Assembly: GCF_900142135.1 (NCBI RefSeq)
Contig: NZ_FQZU01000002.1
Span: forward strand, 272,405 to 336,404
DNA: 64,000 nt
Source: Desulfatibacillum alkenivorans DSM 16219
GTDB taxonomy: Bacteria > Desulfobacterota > Desulfobacteria > Desulfobacterales > Desulfatibacillaceae
Direction of reading: 5' to 3'
In this document: piece after piece, positions 45,290-53,901 of the stretch
Layout of the letters: each line of letters begins with the position of its first letter
Position numbering within the stretch: position 1 is the first letter of the stretch
The notes under the pieces: model-generated
Seen by the model: the letters and a program-made list of their open reading frames with translations, nothing else
The model's database searches: none
What the model was told of the DNA's origin: nothing
Program-made: the position numbers and the translations under genes

Positions 45290-46042
45290 TTATTTTCTGA
45301 ACACCGCCAGATAACTTAAGGATGGAGACGGGATAAACCGGTCAACCCGCCGGAACAGGGGCGTCAGAAGGTTCATCATATAGACTTGAAAGCCTCCGAA
45401 GCTCCTTTTTTTCAGAACCTGCCCGTTAAGCACCCAAAACACCGTGCTCACCCGGTTATACGGGATGATGCGCTCCACGGTCAGGCCCGTCTTTCTTGCC
45501 AGGCCCACAAGCATGTCCTTGGAATACCGGCGCTTATGCCCCACCAGTTCGTCCAGAGTCCCGAAAAACGCCTGCCCCCGGGGAACCAGAATCACCGCCC
45601 GGCCGCCCGGCTCCAGCAGGCTGGAAATATTGTTCACGGCGCCCAGGTCGTCCTCCAGATGCTCGATGACGTTAATGCAGACCACGGTGTCGAAAGAACG
45701 GCGGGCCTTGGTGAATTGGGAGATGTCGTTCAAGTCCAGATACGAAACCTCCAGATAGGGCCGGTTTTCCGTAAGCCTGCGCGTGATTTCCAAATGGAAC
45801 GGGTTGATGTCCGTGCAGGTGTAGCTTTGCCTGGGCAGGAGCTTCTTCGTCAGGCTGCCGATTCCCGAGCCGATCTCCAGCACCTTTTCCCCCACAAAGG
45901 GGCGAATGGCGTCCGCCATCCAGGTGTTGAACCGGTCCGCCTTGGCCAGGCGCATTAAAACCCGGGTTCCGTCGTCCAGGGGCTGCGCAGGCGCCCGGGC
46001 GTCCGGATTGTTGGTTAATGTATTTTTCAAGGCCTTGTCCAT
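45290..46042 (-). CDS. Class I SAM-dependent methyltransferase
   Basis: 250 residues. VLEIGSGIGSLTKKLL is motif I (SAM binding), TDINPFHLE motif II, and DTVVCINVIEHLEDD motif III/IV of Rossmann-fold methyltransferases. The VPRGQAFFGTLDELVGHKRRY stretch is typical of a subgroup found beside glycosyltransferases. Substrate unknown. First gene of a two-gene unit with the membrane protein gene downstream. Confidence 0.85.
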   Translation of the reverse strand: MDKALKNTLTNNPDARAPAQPLDDGTRVLMRLAKADRFNTWMADAIRPFVGEKVLEIGSGIGSLTKKLLPRQSYTCTDINPFHLEITRRLTENRPYLEVSYLDLNDISQFTKARRSFDTVVCINVIEHLEDDLGAVNNISSLLEPGGRAVILVPRGQAFFGTLDELVGHKRRYSKDMLVGLARKTGLTVERIIPYNRVSTVFWVLNGQVLKKRSFGGFQVYMMNLLTPLFRRVDRFIPSPSLSYLAVFRK

Positions 46043-46288
46043 GGGAGGTGAATCCGCCGCCGGGAGCGGAGCAGGGTTTGGTCCTTACGCCGCAAGTTTG
46101 AGGCGCCGAACCCTTATCTCCTCCGCGGTTCCCAAATTAAGATGCCGAATTTTTGCACAACCCGCCGCTTCTTGCAAGCACAAGTCTTTTCACCCAAGAC
46201 CGCCGCATGGAGTTTGACAGGCCCCGCCCCCTATTGTATTTGAACGCTGAGGGTGAAAAAAGCGCCTTCTGCGAGCATAATACCGAAT

Positions 46289-47671
46289 ATGACGAAAATT
46301 CTTCTGATCAAACCCACGTCGGGCAATGCGGCCCATATCCAGGCGTCTCCGCCCCTGGGGCTTATGTACCTGGCTTCGGCCCTGAAGCGCCAGGGGGACC
46401 ATGACGTCCGCGTTCTGGACATGCGCTTGCATGCCGATCCCATGAGTTACGCCCTGAAAACGGCCCGCGATATGGCGCCCGGCATTGCGGGAATTTCCGC
46501 GTTCTCCCTGGAGTCGTACACGGTCCACGAGCTGGCCGCCGGCCTCAAGGCCCTGCCCAAGCCGCCGATGGTGATTGCGGGCGGCCCTTATCCCACATCC
46601 GGTCCGGAAGACGTCCTTTCCGACCCCAACATTGACCTGGCGGTTTTGGGAGAGGGGGAGGAAACCTTTCCCGCGGTAGTCCGTTTTTTGGAGACAGGCC
46701 AGGGCCGTCTGGAGGACATCCCCGGGCTGGCGTTCCGACGGGATGGAAAAATTATTAAAACGCCGCCCGCCCTGGAAATCCAGAACATGGACGCCCTATC
46801 TTTCCCGGCCTGGGATTTGATCGACATAAACGCCTACGCCAAAGCCGAACGCTTCGCCAACGTTCGGAAAAACCGGTATATGCCGGTTTTCACCTCCCGC
46901 TCCTGCCCGTATCAATGCATCTACTGCCACCGAATTTTCGGCAAGGGCTTTCGGCCCAGAAGCCCGGAAAACGTGGCGGACGAGATTGAAGCCCTGGTCC
47001 GCCGGCACGGAGTGCGGGAAATTGAAATCGTGGACGACATTTTCAACCTGAACGCCGAACGCGCCGAGGCGATCTGCGATCTGATTATCAATCGGGGATT
47101 GAAAATAAAAATTTCGTTTCCCAACGCCATGCGGGCCGACTTGCTGAATTTGCGTCTGCTGAAAAAACTGAAAAAGGCGGGGGTGCATTTTTCCGGCATC
47201 GCCGTGGAAACCGGATCGCCCAGGCTTCAAAAGCTCATTAAAAAGAATCTGGACCTTAAAAAGGTCAATGAAGCCATCAACATGGCCTTTGACTTGGGCA
47301 TAACCACCGTGGGCTTTTTTATGCTGGGATTCCCCACCGAAACCCGGGACGAGCTTCTTGCCACCGTGGATTTCGCCTGCCAATCCCGCTTGAACTTCGC
47401 CACCTTTTTCGTGGTCACGCCCTTTGAAGGAACGCCGCTTTACGACCTGTGCCTGCCCAAGCTGAGCAAAATGGGCGCCCCTGAGGACATGGACTACCAC
47501 CGGAACGCCTGCAATTTTTCAGAAATCCCGGACGAGGAGTTTTTCCGCATCCGCCGCCAAGCCTATCGCCGGTTCTACTCCAAGGCCTTTTCCCGGATTA
47601 TCCTGTCCGGCGCCTATCAGGACGTCAGCCTGTTTCAAATCCTTCGCCTCAGCGCCCTCCGGGTGTTGTAG
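46289..47671 (+). CDS. B12-binding-domain radical SAM protein
   Basis: About 460 residues. A Rossmann-like cobalamin-binding-type domain (1-130, starting TKILLIKPTSGN) precedes a radical SAM barrel whose cluster motif is CPYQCIYC (Cys206-x3-Cys210-x2-Cys213). The DxHxxG cobalamin ligand motif is absent, as in the Mg-protoporphyrin cyclase/BchE-like subgroup. The reaction is unknown; this class includes methyltransferases and ring-forming enzymes. The start at ATG 46289 is by family resemblance; a GTG at 46253 in the same frame is also possible, and neither has a clear ribosome site. Confidence 0.8.
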   Translation: MTKILLIKPTSGNAAHIQASPPLGLMYLASALKRQGDHDVRVLDMRLHADPMSYALKTARDMAPGIAGISAFSLESYTVHELAAGLKALPKPPMVIAGGPYPTSGPEDVLSDPNIDLAVLGEGEETFPAVVRFLETGQGRLEDIPGLAFRRDGKIIKTPPALEIQNMDALSFPAWDLIDINAYAKAERFANVRKNRYMPVFTSRSCPYQCIYCHRIFGKGFRPRSPENVADEIEALVRRHGVREIEIVDDIFNLNAERAEAICDLIINRGLKIKISFPNAMRADLLNLRLLKKLKKAGVHFSGIAVETGSPRLQKLIKKNLDLKKVNEAINMAFDLGITTVGFFMLGFPTETRDELLATVDFACQSRLNFATFFVVTPFEGTPLYDLCLPKLSKMGAPEDMDYHRNACNFSEIPDEEFFRIRRQAYRRFYSKAFSRIILSGAYQDVSLFQILRLSALRVL

Positions 47672-47780
47672 CCTGATTGACGCCACGTTCCGTTCGCTCA
47701 ATTAATATGCTCTGCGGCAGGCCAAAATGACACTGGGTCTATGTTTTTGGGGGCGCGGCGGCCTTAGCAGCCGTCCTGCA

Positions 47781-47997
47781 TTGTTGGGTTTCGCGGCGGC
47801 GATGTAAACTTTATAATGCGTTTAATCAAGACGCAGTTTTCTCGGTTTAATATTCTGCTCCAGCGCTCTACCCAACCTACTTTTTATCCATAAAAATAGT
47901 AGGTTGGGTAGAGCTTGCAGAACTTTTCAAAAGAAGGTTGTCCAGTCCTCGCCGGAATAATGATCAAAGCCAAAGACATACGTGCGAAACCCAACAA
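47781..47997. repeat. Inverted-repeat cluster (GTAGGTTGGG family), copy 3
   Basis: TTGTTGGGTTTCG at 47781 and CGAAACCCAACAA at 47985-47997 are perfect inverted ends. Inside, GCTCTACCCAACCTAC (47865-47880) and GTAGGTTGGGTAGAGC (47899-47914) form a perfect 16-bp stem that is nearly extended by TTTTTA..TAAAAA. The element is about 217 bp and holds no gene. Part of a 510-base gap otherwise filled by the hairpin family 1 copy below. Confidence 0.85.
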
Positions 47998-48038
47998 ATG
48001 GATTTGCTCCCTCAATATTTTCTTTAACCTCAAAAAAT

Positions 48039-48174
48039 CGTCATCCCTGCAAGGGCGATCCGCTTTTCAGGATCGTCCGCAAGCCGGGACCCAGCGTCAT
48101 TGTGGAATTAGCGGCGGGGTATGGACAAAAACCCAGAAGATACATAAGCAAATTGTTCCAACAGCAGCAACTTG
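48039..48174. repeat. Hairpin family 1, copy B
   Basis: CGTCATCCCTGCAAGGGCG.., inner stem GCGATCC/GGATCGT, GCAAGCCGGGACCCAGCG at 48039-48096, followed by a tail ending GCAGCAACTTG (48164-48174) that resembles the right end of the window-edge element (GACAGCAACTTGGTAT). It abuts the 3' end of the MocR gene at 48182. Confidence 0.8.
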
Positions 48175-48181
48175 CTAAGCA

Positions 48182-49570
48182 TTAAAGAATACCTTCCGGG
48201 GGAGGGCCGGGGGCTTCCAGGATGCCCCTTAACACGGAAAGCCCTTTGGAGAGGGCGTCCATGGAATCCGGCCCGGTCAGGGATATGCGGGCTGCGGCAG
48301 GCGCGGGAGTTCCTCCCACGGCGAATTTTTCGGCTCCAAACACCCGTACGCCTGCGTTCCGGGCCGCGTCTTCATAAGACCTGCCGGTCCACGGCCTGGG
48401 CAGCTTAAGCCAAAGAAAAAAGCCGGTGTCGTAGCCTGTGAAGGAAAAACCGTTCAAAATGTCGCGCGCCCGAATGTTCCGGCGGGCCGCCTCTTGTCTT
48501 TTGGCCGCCAGGACCTTATCGGCTTTTCCGCTGAGAATCATTTCCGACGCCAGGGCCGCGTTCAAGGGAGGCGTCATCCAGACCGTGTTCAGGACCGCCT
48601 CGGCCAGGATGCGCTGGAATCGGGCCGGAACCACGCTAAAGCTCACCCGCAGGCCAGGCCAGAAGGCCTTGGATATTCCGGCGAAAAAAACGGCGTTGTT
48701 TGGGATTAAGGAAGAAACAGGGGGCGTTTTTTCTTCCCGCGACATGGCATAGACGTCGTCTTCCAAAAGCGTTAAGCCCCGCTTTTCAATCACTTGGGCG
48801 ATGGCTTGCCTGCGCTCCATGCTCATAAAGGCGGCCGTAGGGTTTTGCACCCCAGGCATTAAGTACACCCCATGGATTTCGTCCCGGCGGCAGGCCGTGT
48901 CCAGGGCTTCGGGGATCATGCCCTGTTCGTCCATTTCAACCGGCGCAAGCTGCAATCCCGCCATGGAGGAAAGGGACTTGATTCCCGGATAGGTCAACTG
49001 CTCCACGGCGATGCGCTCCCCCGGCCGGAACAAGGACAGCATGCAGCAGGTCAGGCCGTGCTGCACCCCGGAGAAAACCACCACCCGGTCCGGCGGCGAA
49101 GGCATTCCGTGCTTCCCGGCCCAGGCCGCTCCCGCCTCCTTGTGTTCGGGCAGGCCGCCGGGCGCGCTGTATCTTAAATAACCGGAAAGATCCCGGCTTT
49201 TGGCCAGACGCTCCATGCTTTCCCGCACGTCCGGTTCCAGTCCGTACAAAGGCGTGACCAGACCCAACTCCAGTAAGTTCGGCCCGTGGACCGACTCCGT
49301 GGAAACCAGCGCCCTGTCCGCGCCCGCGTCCGCGGTGATAAAGGTGCCTCGCCCCACGGTCCCGCAAATCAGGCCCCGGTGCATGGCCTCCTTATATCCC
49401 CGGGTGACCGTGCTTACGTTTACGCCCAAGGCGTCGGCAAGGTCTCGATGGGTGGGTAGTTTGTCGCCGGGGCGCAGAACTCCGGCGCGCACGTCGTCCG
49501 CAATGGCCCGGGCAAGGGCCAGGTAGCGGGGCAGGGCGGGGTCTAATGGTTTGGGCGTCCAATTTGTCAT
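48182..49570 (-). CDS. MocR-type regulator (GntR HTH fused to aminotransferase domain)
   Basis: 462 residues starting MTNWTPKPLDP. A GntR winged helix (about 12-75, LPTHRDLADALGVNVSTVTRGYKE) is fused to a fold-type I aminotransferase domain with the PLP lysine in GISKAFWPGLR (Lys301). Such proteins sense amino acids or PLP through an internal aldimine. It is divergent from a PLP decarboxylase gene, its likely target. The ATG has no ribosome site, and a near-consensus promoter ends 7 bases before it, so the mRNA may be leaderless. The TTG at 49606 is the -35 box, not a start. Confidence 0.9.
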   Translation of the reverse strand: MTNWTPKPLDPALPRYLALARAIADDVRAGVLRPGDKLPTHRDLADALGVNVSTVTRGYKEAMHRGLICGTVGRGTFITADAGADRALVSTESVHGPNLLELGLVTPLYGLEPDVRESMERLAKSRDLSGYLRYSAPGGLPEHKEAGAAWAGKHGMPSPPDRVVVFSGVQHGLTCCMLSLFRPGERIAVEQLTYPGIKSLSSMAGLQLAPVEMDEQGMIPEALDTACRRDEIHGVYLMPGVQNPTAAFMSMERRQAIAQVIEKRGLTLLEDDVYAMSREEKTPPVSSLIPNNAVFFAGISKAFWPGLRVSFSVVPARFQRILAEAVLNTVWMTPPLNAALASEMILSGKADKVLAAKRQEAARRNIRARDILNGFSFTGYDTGFFLWLKLPRPWTGRSYEDAARNAGVRVFGAEKFAVGGTPAPAAARISLTGPDSMDALSKGLSVLRGILEAPGPPPEGIL

Positions 49571-49606
49571 GCATACAATATTATAATTGACTGCATTCAA
49601 TGTCAA
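49570..49606 (-). promoter_or_regulatory. MocR promoter with paired direct-repeat operators
   Basis: Minus strand TTGACA (49601-49606), 17-base spacer, TAATAT (49578-49583), then 7 bases to the ATG. On the plus strand TGCATACAAT (49570-49579) and TGCATTCAAT (49592-49601) are direct repeats 22 bp apart, two helical turns, the arrangement known for MocR/PdxR operators. They overlap the -35, -10 and start codon. Confidence 0.75.
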
Positions 49607-49734
49607 GCCTATGCTGGCTATAGCTCCAAGGGGCGATGGATATTTTTAAAGAAAGCACTTCATGAACAGATGGTTATGGAATAATACCGCCTCTGAACTT
49701 AACGAATAAAAAGGCGCACACAAGGAGCCTTATT

Positions 49735-51150
49735 ATGGAAAACAAGTCACACAATACGAAGAATGTGCGGGCCGTCATGGCTGATATGATGGAGTCTAAA
49801 GAAGTCTTTCGGCAGGCGGTCTCATACTCTTTTGAGTACATGGACGGCGTCTCAAGCCGTCCCGTGTTCCCTGAACAAAAGGCCCTGGACGGCCTGGAGG
49901 CCTTTGACGAGCCTCTGCCTGAGACGCCCGGGGACCCGCAGCAAATTCTCGCGTTGCTTCACGAAAAAGGATCTCCCGCCACGACCGCTCAAACAGGCGG
50001 GCGATATTTCGGCTTTGTGATTGGCGGCGCGATTCCCGCGGCCTTGGCGGCCAGATGGCTGTCTGACGTGTGGGATCAGAACGCGGTTTTGCATGCGTCC
50101 TCTCCCATTACGGCCAAGCTGGAGGAGGTGTGCGAAGGCTGGCTGGTGGATCTCTTGGGGCTTCCCCTGGGAACGGCGGGCGGATTTGTGACCGGAACCT
50201 CGGTGGCCACTTTTTGCGGCCTGGCCGCCGGGCGGAACGCCTTGCTGGAGAGAGCTGGCTGGGACGCCGCGAAAAAGGGATTGTTCGGCGCGCCGCCTCT
50301 CCGCGTGATTGTCGGAGAGGAAGCCCATGCCACGGTGTTCAAAGCCCTGTCCTTGCTGGGCTTGGGATCGGAAAACGTGGAAAAGGTTCCGGTGGACGGT
50401 CAGGGCCGCATGGACCCCTCCCGGATGCCGAACCTGGACGAACGCTGCCTGTTGATTCTGCAGGCCGGCAACGTCAACTCCGGCGCTTTCGATCTCTTTG
50501 CCGAAATTTGCCCCAAAGCCAAAGAGGCGGGGGCCTGGATTCATATAGACGGCGCTTTCGGCCTGTGGGCCGCGGGTTCGAAACGGTTTCAAAGCCTGAC
50601 CCAAGGCGTGGACTTGGCCGACTCCTGGTCTTTGGACGCCCACAAAACCCTGAACATGCCGTACGATTGCGGCATTGTATTGTGCCGCCGCAGGGAGGCC
50701 CTGGCCGCGGCCATGCAGGCGTCGGGCTCTTACATTATATACGGCGAGGGCCGGGATAACATGCTTTTCACCCCGGACATGTCGCGCAGAGGCCGGGGTC
50801 CTGAATTGTGGGCGGCCCTGAAGTTTTTGGGCAAGCAGGGCGTGGGGCAGTTGGTGGACGGCCTGTGCGATAACGCCGCCCTGTTGGCGGAAATGCTTCG
50901 GAAGCGCGGCTTTCGCATTTTAAACGACGTGGCGTTCAATCAGGTGTTGGCCGCCTGTGAAACCGACGAGTTGACTCAAAAGACCCTGGCGGCCGTCCAG
51001 GCTTCAGGGGAATGCTGGTGCGGCGGCGCGGTCTGGAAGGAAACCCAGGCCATCCGGGTGAGCGTCTGCTCCTGGGTCACCACACGGGACGATCTGGAAA
51101 GAACGGCGAATGCTTTTTCTCAAGCCCTGAATAATGCTAAAATGGAATAA
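49735..51150 (+). CDS. PLP-dependent group II decarboxylase family protein
   Basis: 471 residues of the glutamate/aromatic amino acid decarboxylase superfamily. The PLP-binding lysine lies in SLDAHKTLNMPYDCG (Lys304); GSxxSNxxA-like and HIDGAFGLWA segments (the latter stacking/binding PLP) are present. The substrate cannot be read from sequence; GAD, DDC and aspartate decarboxylase types are possible. Strong AAGGAGCC ribosome site. Expected to be activated or repressed by the divergent MocR protein. Confidence 0.85.
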   Translation: MENKSHNTKNVRAVMADMMESKEVFRQAVSYSFEYMDGVSSRPVFPEQKALDGLEAFDEPLPETPGDPQQILALLHEKGSPATTAQTGGRYFGFVIGGAIPAALAARWLSDVWDQNAVLHASSPITAKLEEVCEGWLVDLLGLPLGTAGGFVTGTSVATFCGLAAGRNALLERAGWDAAKKGLFGAPPLRVIVGEEAHATVFKALSLLGLGSENVEKVPVDGQGRMDPSRMPNLDERCLLILQAGNVNSGAFDLFAEICPKAKEAGAWIHIDGAFGLWAAGSKRFQSLTQGVDLADSWSLDAHKTLNMPYDCGIVLCRRREALAAAMQASGSYIIYGEGRDNMLFTPDMSRRGRGPELWAALKFLGKQGVGQLVDGLCDNAALLAEMLRKRGFRILNDVAFNQVLAACETDELTQKTLAAVQASGECWCGGAVWKETQAIRVSVCSWVTTRDDLERTANAFSQALNNAKME

Positions 51151-51171
51151 ACCCAAAACAACGAGACCATT

Positions 51172-51260
51172 GGATTTCGGGGACATGACCTTGTCTCAGC
51201 AAAAGGGATAAAGGATCTCACAAATGATGTTGAGATAAGGATCGCGTCCCCCTGAAATCC
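51172..51260. repeat. Palindromic repeat family 2 (GGGGACATGA..TCGCGTCCCC), copy 1
   Basis: 89-bp imperfect palindrome: starts GGATTTCGGGGACATGACC and ends GGATCGCGTCCCCCTGAAATCC (split here for length: GGATCGCGTCCCC then CTGAAATCC). It sits 14 bases before the racemase start codon, so it forms that gene's leader. Related copies at 52027 and 53902. Confidence 0.8.
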
Positions 51261-51274
51261 GTAACGAGGCAGCC

Positions 51275-51970
51275 ATGAAAACTATCGGATTATTAGGCGG
51301 CATGAGTTGGGAAAGCACGGAAACCTATTATCGGCTGATCAACGAAGGCGTCAAAAAGGCGTTGGGCGGGTTGCATTCCGCCAAAATCGCCATGGTCAGC
51401 GTGGATTTTGAACCCCTCGAAAAATGCCTGCAAACGGGCGACTGGGGCCGGATTTCCGCTGAACTTTGCCGCGCCGCCAAAAACATCCAGGCGGCCGGGG
51501 CGGATTTTATGCTCATCTGCACCAACACCATGCACAAAGTCGCCCCGGACATTGAAGAGGCGGTGGACATCCCCCTGCTGCACATCGCGGACGCTGCGGC
51601 TCAGGCCCTGGTGAAGGACGAATATTCCAAAGTCGGGCTGCTGGGCACGGCGTTCACCATGGAGCAGGATTTTTTCACGGGGCGTTTGGCCCGGGATTTC
51701 GGTCTGGAGGTGGTCATCCCTAAAAAAGGGGATCGGGAGATTGTGAATGATATTATCTTTCAGGAGCTTTGCCTGGGCCAGGTCTTGAATCAGTCCCGCG
51801 AGGAATACGCCGGAATAGCAGCGGACCTGGCCGCTCAGGGCGCTCAGGCCATCATCCTTGGATGCACGGAAATCGGCATGCTTCTGGATCAAAAGGACGC
51901 CCCGGTTCCCCTGTACGACACCACCGTCATTCACGCTCAACAGGCCGTGGCTTATGCGTTGAAAGGCTAA
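51275..51970 (+). CDS. Aspartate/glutamate racemase family protein
   Basis: 231 residues with the two racemase cysteines: CTNTMHK (first, near residue 86) and LGCTEIGML (second, near residue 197). The start MKTIGLLGGMSWEST is typical of the aspartate racemase (YgeA-like) group. It interconverts L- and D-amino acids without cofactor. It may work with the upstream PLP decarboxylase in amino acid metabolism (inference). GAGGCAGCC before the ATG. Confidence 0.92.
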   Translation: MKTIGLLGGMSWESTETYYRLINEGVKKALGGLHSAKIAMVSVDFEPLEKCLQTGDWGRISAELCRAAKNIQAAGADFMLICTNTMHKVAPDIEEAVDIPLLHIADAAAQALVKDEYSKVGLLGTAFTMEQDFFTGRLARDFGLEVVIPKKGDREIVNDIIFQELCLGQVLNQSREEYAGIAADLAAQGAQAIILGCTEIGMLLDQKDAPVPLYDTTVIHAQQAVAYALKG

Positions 51971-52026
51971 TATTTCAATGCCCAGGTTTTCAAAATAACT
52001 GCAATCATCACGCAGCCTCCCTCTAC

Positions 52027-52108
52027 GGGGACGCGATACTTATCTCCACGATCCTGCTTAACGAACTTTATGGTTGTCGAGGAGATAAGTTCATGTCCCC
52101 AGAAATCC
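52027..52108. repeat. Palindromic repeat family 2, copy 2
   Basis: GGGGACGCGATACTTATCTC at the left pairs with GAGATAAGTTCATGTCCCC at the right (52082-52100), followed by AGAAATCC. The left flank (51995-52030, GCAATCATCACGCAGCCTCC) resembles a segment of composite family 1, so two repeat families meet here. Confidence 0.75.
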
Positions 52109-52140
52109 AGGCCGTGGCCTATGCGCTGGAGGAAGGCTAG
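52108..52140 (+). pseudogene. Remnant of a second racemase 3' end
   Basis: CAGGCCGTGGCCTATGCGCT.. reads QAVAYALEEG-stop, closely matching the last codons of the racemase gene (QQAVAYALKG-stop at 51941-51970). It follows repeat copy 2 directly. It is either the tail of a lost tandem paralogue or a partial duplication linked to the repeat. Confidence 0.6.
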
Positions 52141-52149
52141 GAGGCGCTA

Positions 52150-53418
52150 TTATTCCGACGCCGCCGGCGGCAGATAAATTTCCATGCCGTCCCTTGCAAC
52201 GTCGATTTCCCCCCTAAATATATCGTCCATGCCTTTGACAAAGATGCGCTCGTGTATGAAGCCAGGGTCAATGGGCGGTATGACATGCGTTAGAACCAGC
52301 CGCGAGACGCCCGCCTCCATTGCGGTGCGTGCGACATCCAGGGAATCCGTGTGATGGGCAGAGGCTCCCCGGTAATGACCGGCCTTTTCGTGATCGCCGT
52401 ATTTTTCCTCCAGAACTGCGGCTATGGCCTCCAGCATCCTCATGTTCACGGCTTCATGGATCAGGATGTCCGCGCCTTTGGCGCATTTTGCCATGTAGGT
52501 CATTTTTTCCGTATCCCCGCTGATGACAACAGCCTGGCCGCCGCACTCGATCCGATATCCGTAGGACGGAAAGCAGGCGTAATGGTCCACCAGAAAGGCT
52601 TTGACTTTCAGCTTGCCGCTTTCGCTTTCATACACGGTTTTCAGCTCTCCCCATCCGAAATCCGGGGCCGTCCCGGCGGATTCCATGTCCGGCAAAGGAT
52701 GGGGTATGGCGAAACCCATTTCCCACGGCGCCGACTCCCTGGTTTGCACATTGCCGTTGCGCTCCATAACGTCCGGCTCATAAGCCATGGAAATTCCCCG
52801 GAGCACGTAATCAATGCCCGGAACATAGTCTTTGGGAGCTTTGGGAAAATCCGGCTTTCCCAACTCAAAGACCCTGCGATTGTCCGGGACGCGCCCCGTG
52901 GTGAATGTCCCGGTCTGGTATTCCTGGGAAGTTGGCGGATACAAAGTATGGGAGAGCTTGTTGCTGTCGTCCGGGCCGTAAACGCGTAAAGGCCCGGTGC
53001 GTCCGGCGATCCATGTCGCGCCGATCAAGCCCCCCAGTCCGGCCATGTGATCCGAATGGAGATGGGTGAGGAACACCTTGTTTATCTTGTGGATTGGATA
53101 TCCCCAGGCCGCCAAGCTCCTTACGCCGGCGCCTCCGTCGTCAAAGATGAGGAGCTCTCCGTTGGCAATGACGGCGATGCATTGAGCGCCTCTGTCTTTG
53201 GACGGAACAGGCACGCCCGTGCCCGCAAATATAACGCGAATGCCGGGATCCTTTAAAATATCCATCCCATGGTGCTGGGCCTCCAGCTTTTTTGCGATCA
53301 CGTGCTTTTGAATGGCGTTTTCCAGATTGAAGGCGAAAGAAATCGCAATCAAAAAAAGAATGCCGAAGAGCAGACCCGAAAGCCATTTCAGGCGCGAAAT
53401 TGTTTTAGGCATGGGCAT
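52150..53418 (-). CDS. Membrane-anchored MBL-fold hydrolase (RNase Z/arylsulfatase-like)
   Basis: 422 residues. A single N-terminal hydrophobic helix (about 10-30) suggests a membrane-anchored periplasmic or signal-anchored protein. The metal motif is THLHSDHMAGL (His119, His121, Asp123, His124), with later ligand regions VISGDTEKM and ASAHHTDSLD and a final THVIPP. The beta-lactamase-fold core resembles RNase Z-type hydrolases, but the anchor argues for an extracytoplasmic substrate, still unknown. GGGGGG lies 7 bases before the ATG. Confidence 0.85.
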   Translation of the reverse strand: MPMPKTISRLKWLSGLLFGILFLIAISFAFNLENAIQKHVIAKKLEAQHHGMDILKDPGIRVIFAGTGVPVPSKDRGAQCIAVIANGELLIFDDGGAGVRSLAAWGYPIHKINKVFLTHLHSDHMAGLGGLIGATWIAGRTGPLRVYGPDDSNKLSHTLYPPTSQEYQTGTFTTGRVPDNRRVFELGKPDFPKAPKDYVPGIDYVLRGISMAYEPDVMERNGNVQTRESAPWEMGFAIPHPLPDMESAGTAPDFGWGELKTVYESESGKLKVKAFLVDHYACFPSYGYRIECGGQAVVISGDTEKMTYMAKCAKGADILIHEAVNMRMLEAIAAVLEEKYGDHEKAGHYRGASAHHTDSLDVARTAMEAGVSRLVLTHVIPPIDPGFIHERIFVKGMDDIFRGEIDVARDGMEIYLPPAASE

Positions 53419-53454
53419 GTTATTTCCCCCCTAACTGCAGATGCCAGGGTAATT

Positions 53455-53634
53455 TCAATAAAACACGGACCCGGCGCAGACGTTTATGGCCTGGCCCGTA
53501 TTGCAGGATGCCTCGTTCGAGGCCAGGAAAACGGCCATGACCTTTGCGCCGTTTTGGGCTAATGCCAGGGCGACGGCCCGGCCTATTCCCCGGCCCCCGC
53601 CTGTCACCACCGCAACGCGATCTTTTAGTTTCAT
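53455..53634 (-). pseudogene. Short-chain dehydrogenase with large internal deletion
   Basis: The frame reads MKLKDRVAVVTGGGRGIGRA.., the normal SDR start with the TGGGRGIG cofactor loop, runs to GAKVMAV and then passes straight to FLASNEASCNTGQAI followed by NVCAGSVFY, the normal SDR C-terminus. About 180 residues, including the catalytic Tyr-x3-Lys, are missing without a frame break. It lies downstream of the acyl-CoA operon on the same strand and may once have been its last gene (inference). Confidence 0.82.
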
Positions 53635-53901
53635 GATGTATTCTTCGTACATCCTTGCTATCCTCGTTCCCATGCTTTGCGTGGGAATGCATATAGAACT
53701 ATATGAAATTATATATATTTCAATAAATATAGCGCCATCAGAAACCCGAAATCAATATGGATTCAGGCGATGTCATTCGTCCGCCGGCCTTGCCCAACTT
53801 CCGCATTCCATCCAGGCCGCACCTCATGTCGCTTCGCAACCCAGGCAGGATACTGCTCTGCCTGGGCTACCCAAAAACGCAGCATGATAAGCGCTGCCTA
53901 C

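Noticed and set aside
49571..49606. TTG at 49606 as the MocR start, adding 12 residues
   Set aside because: The TTG is the -35 hexamer of a near-consensus promoter and the added residues lack family resemblance.
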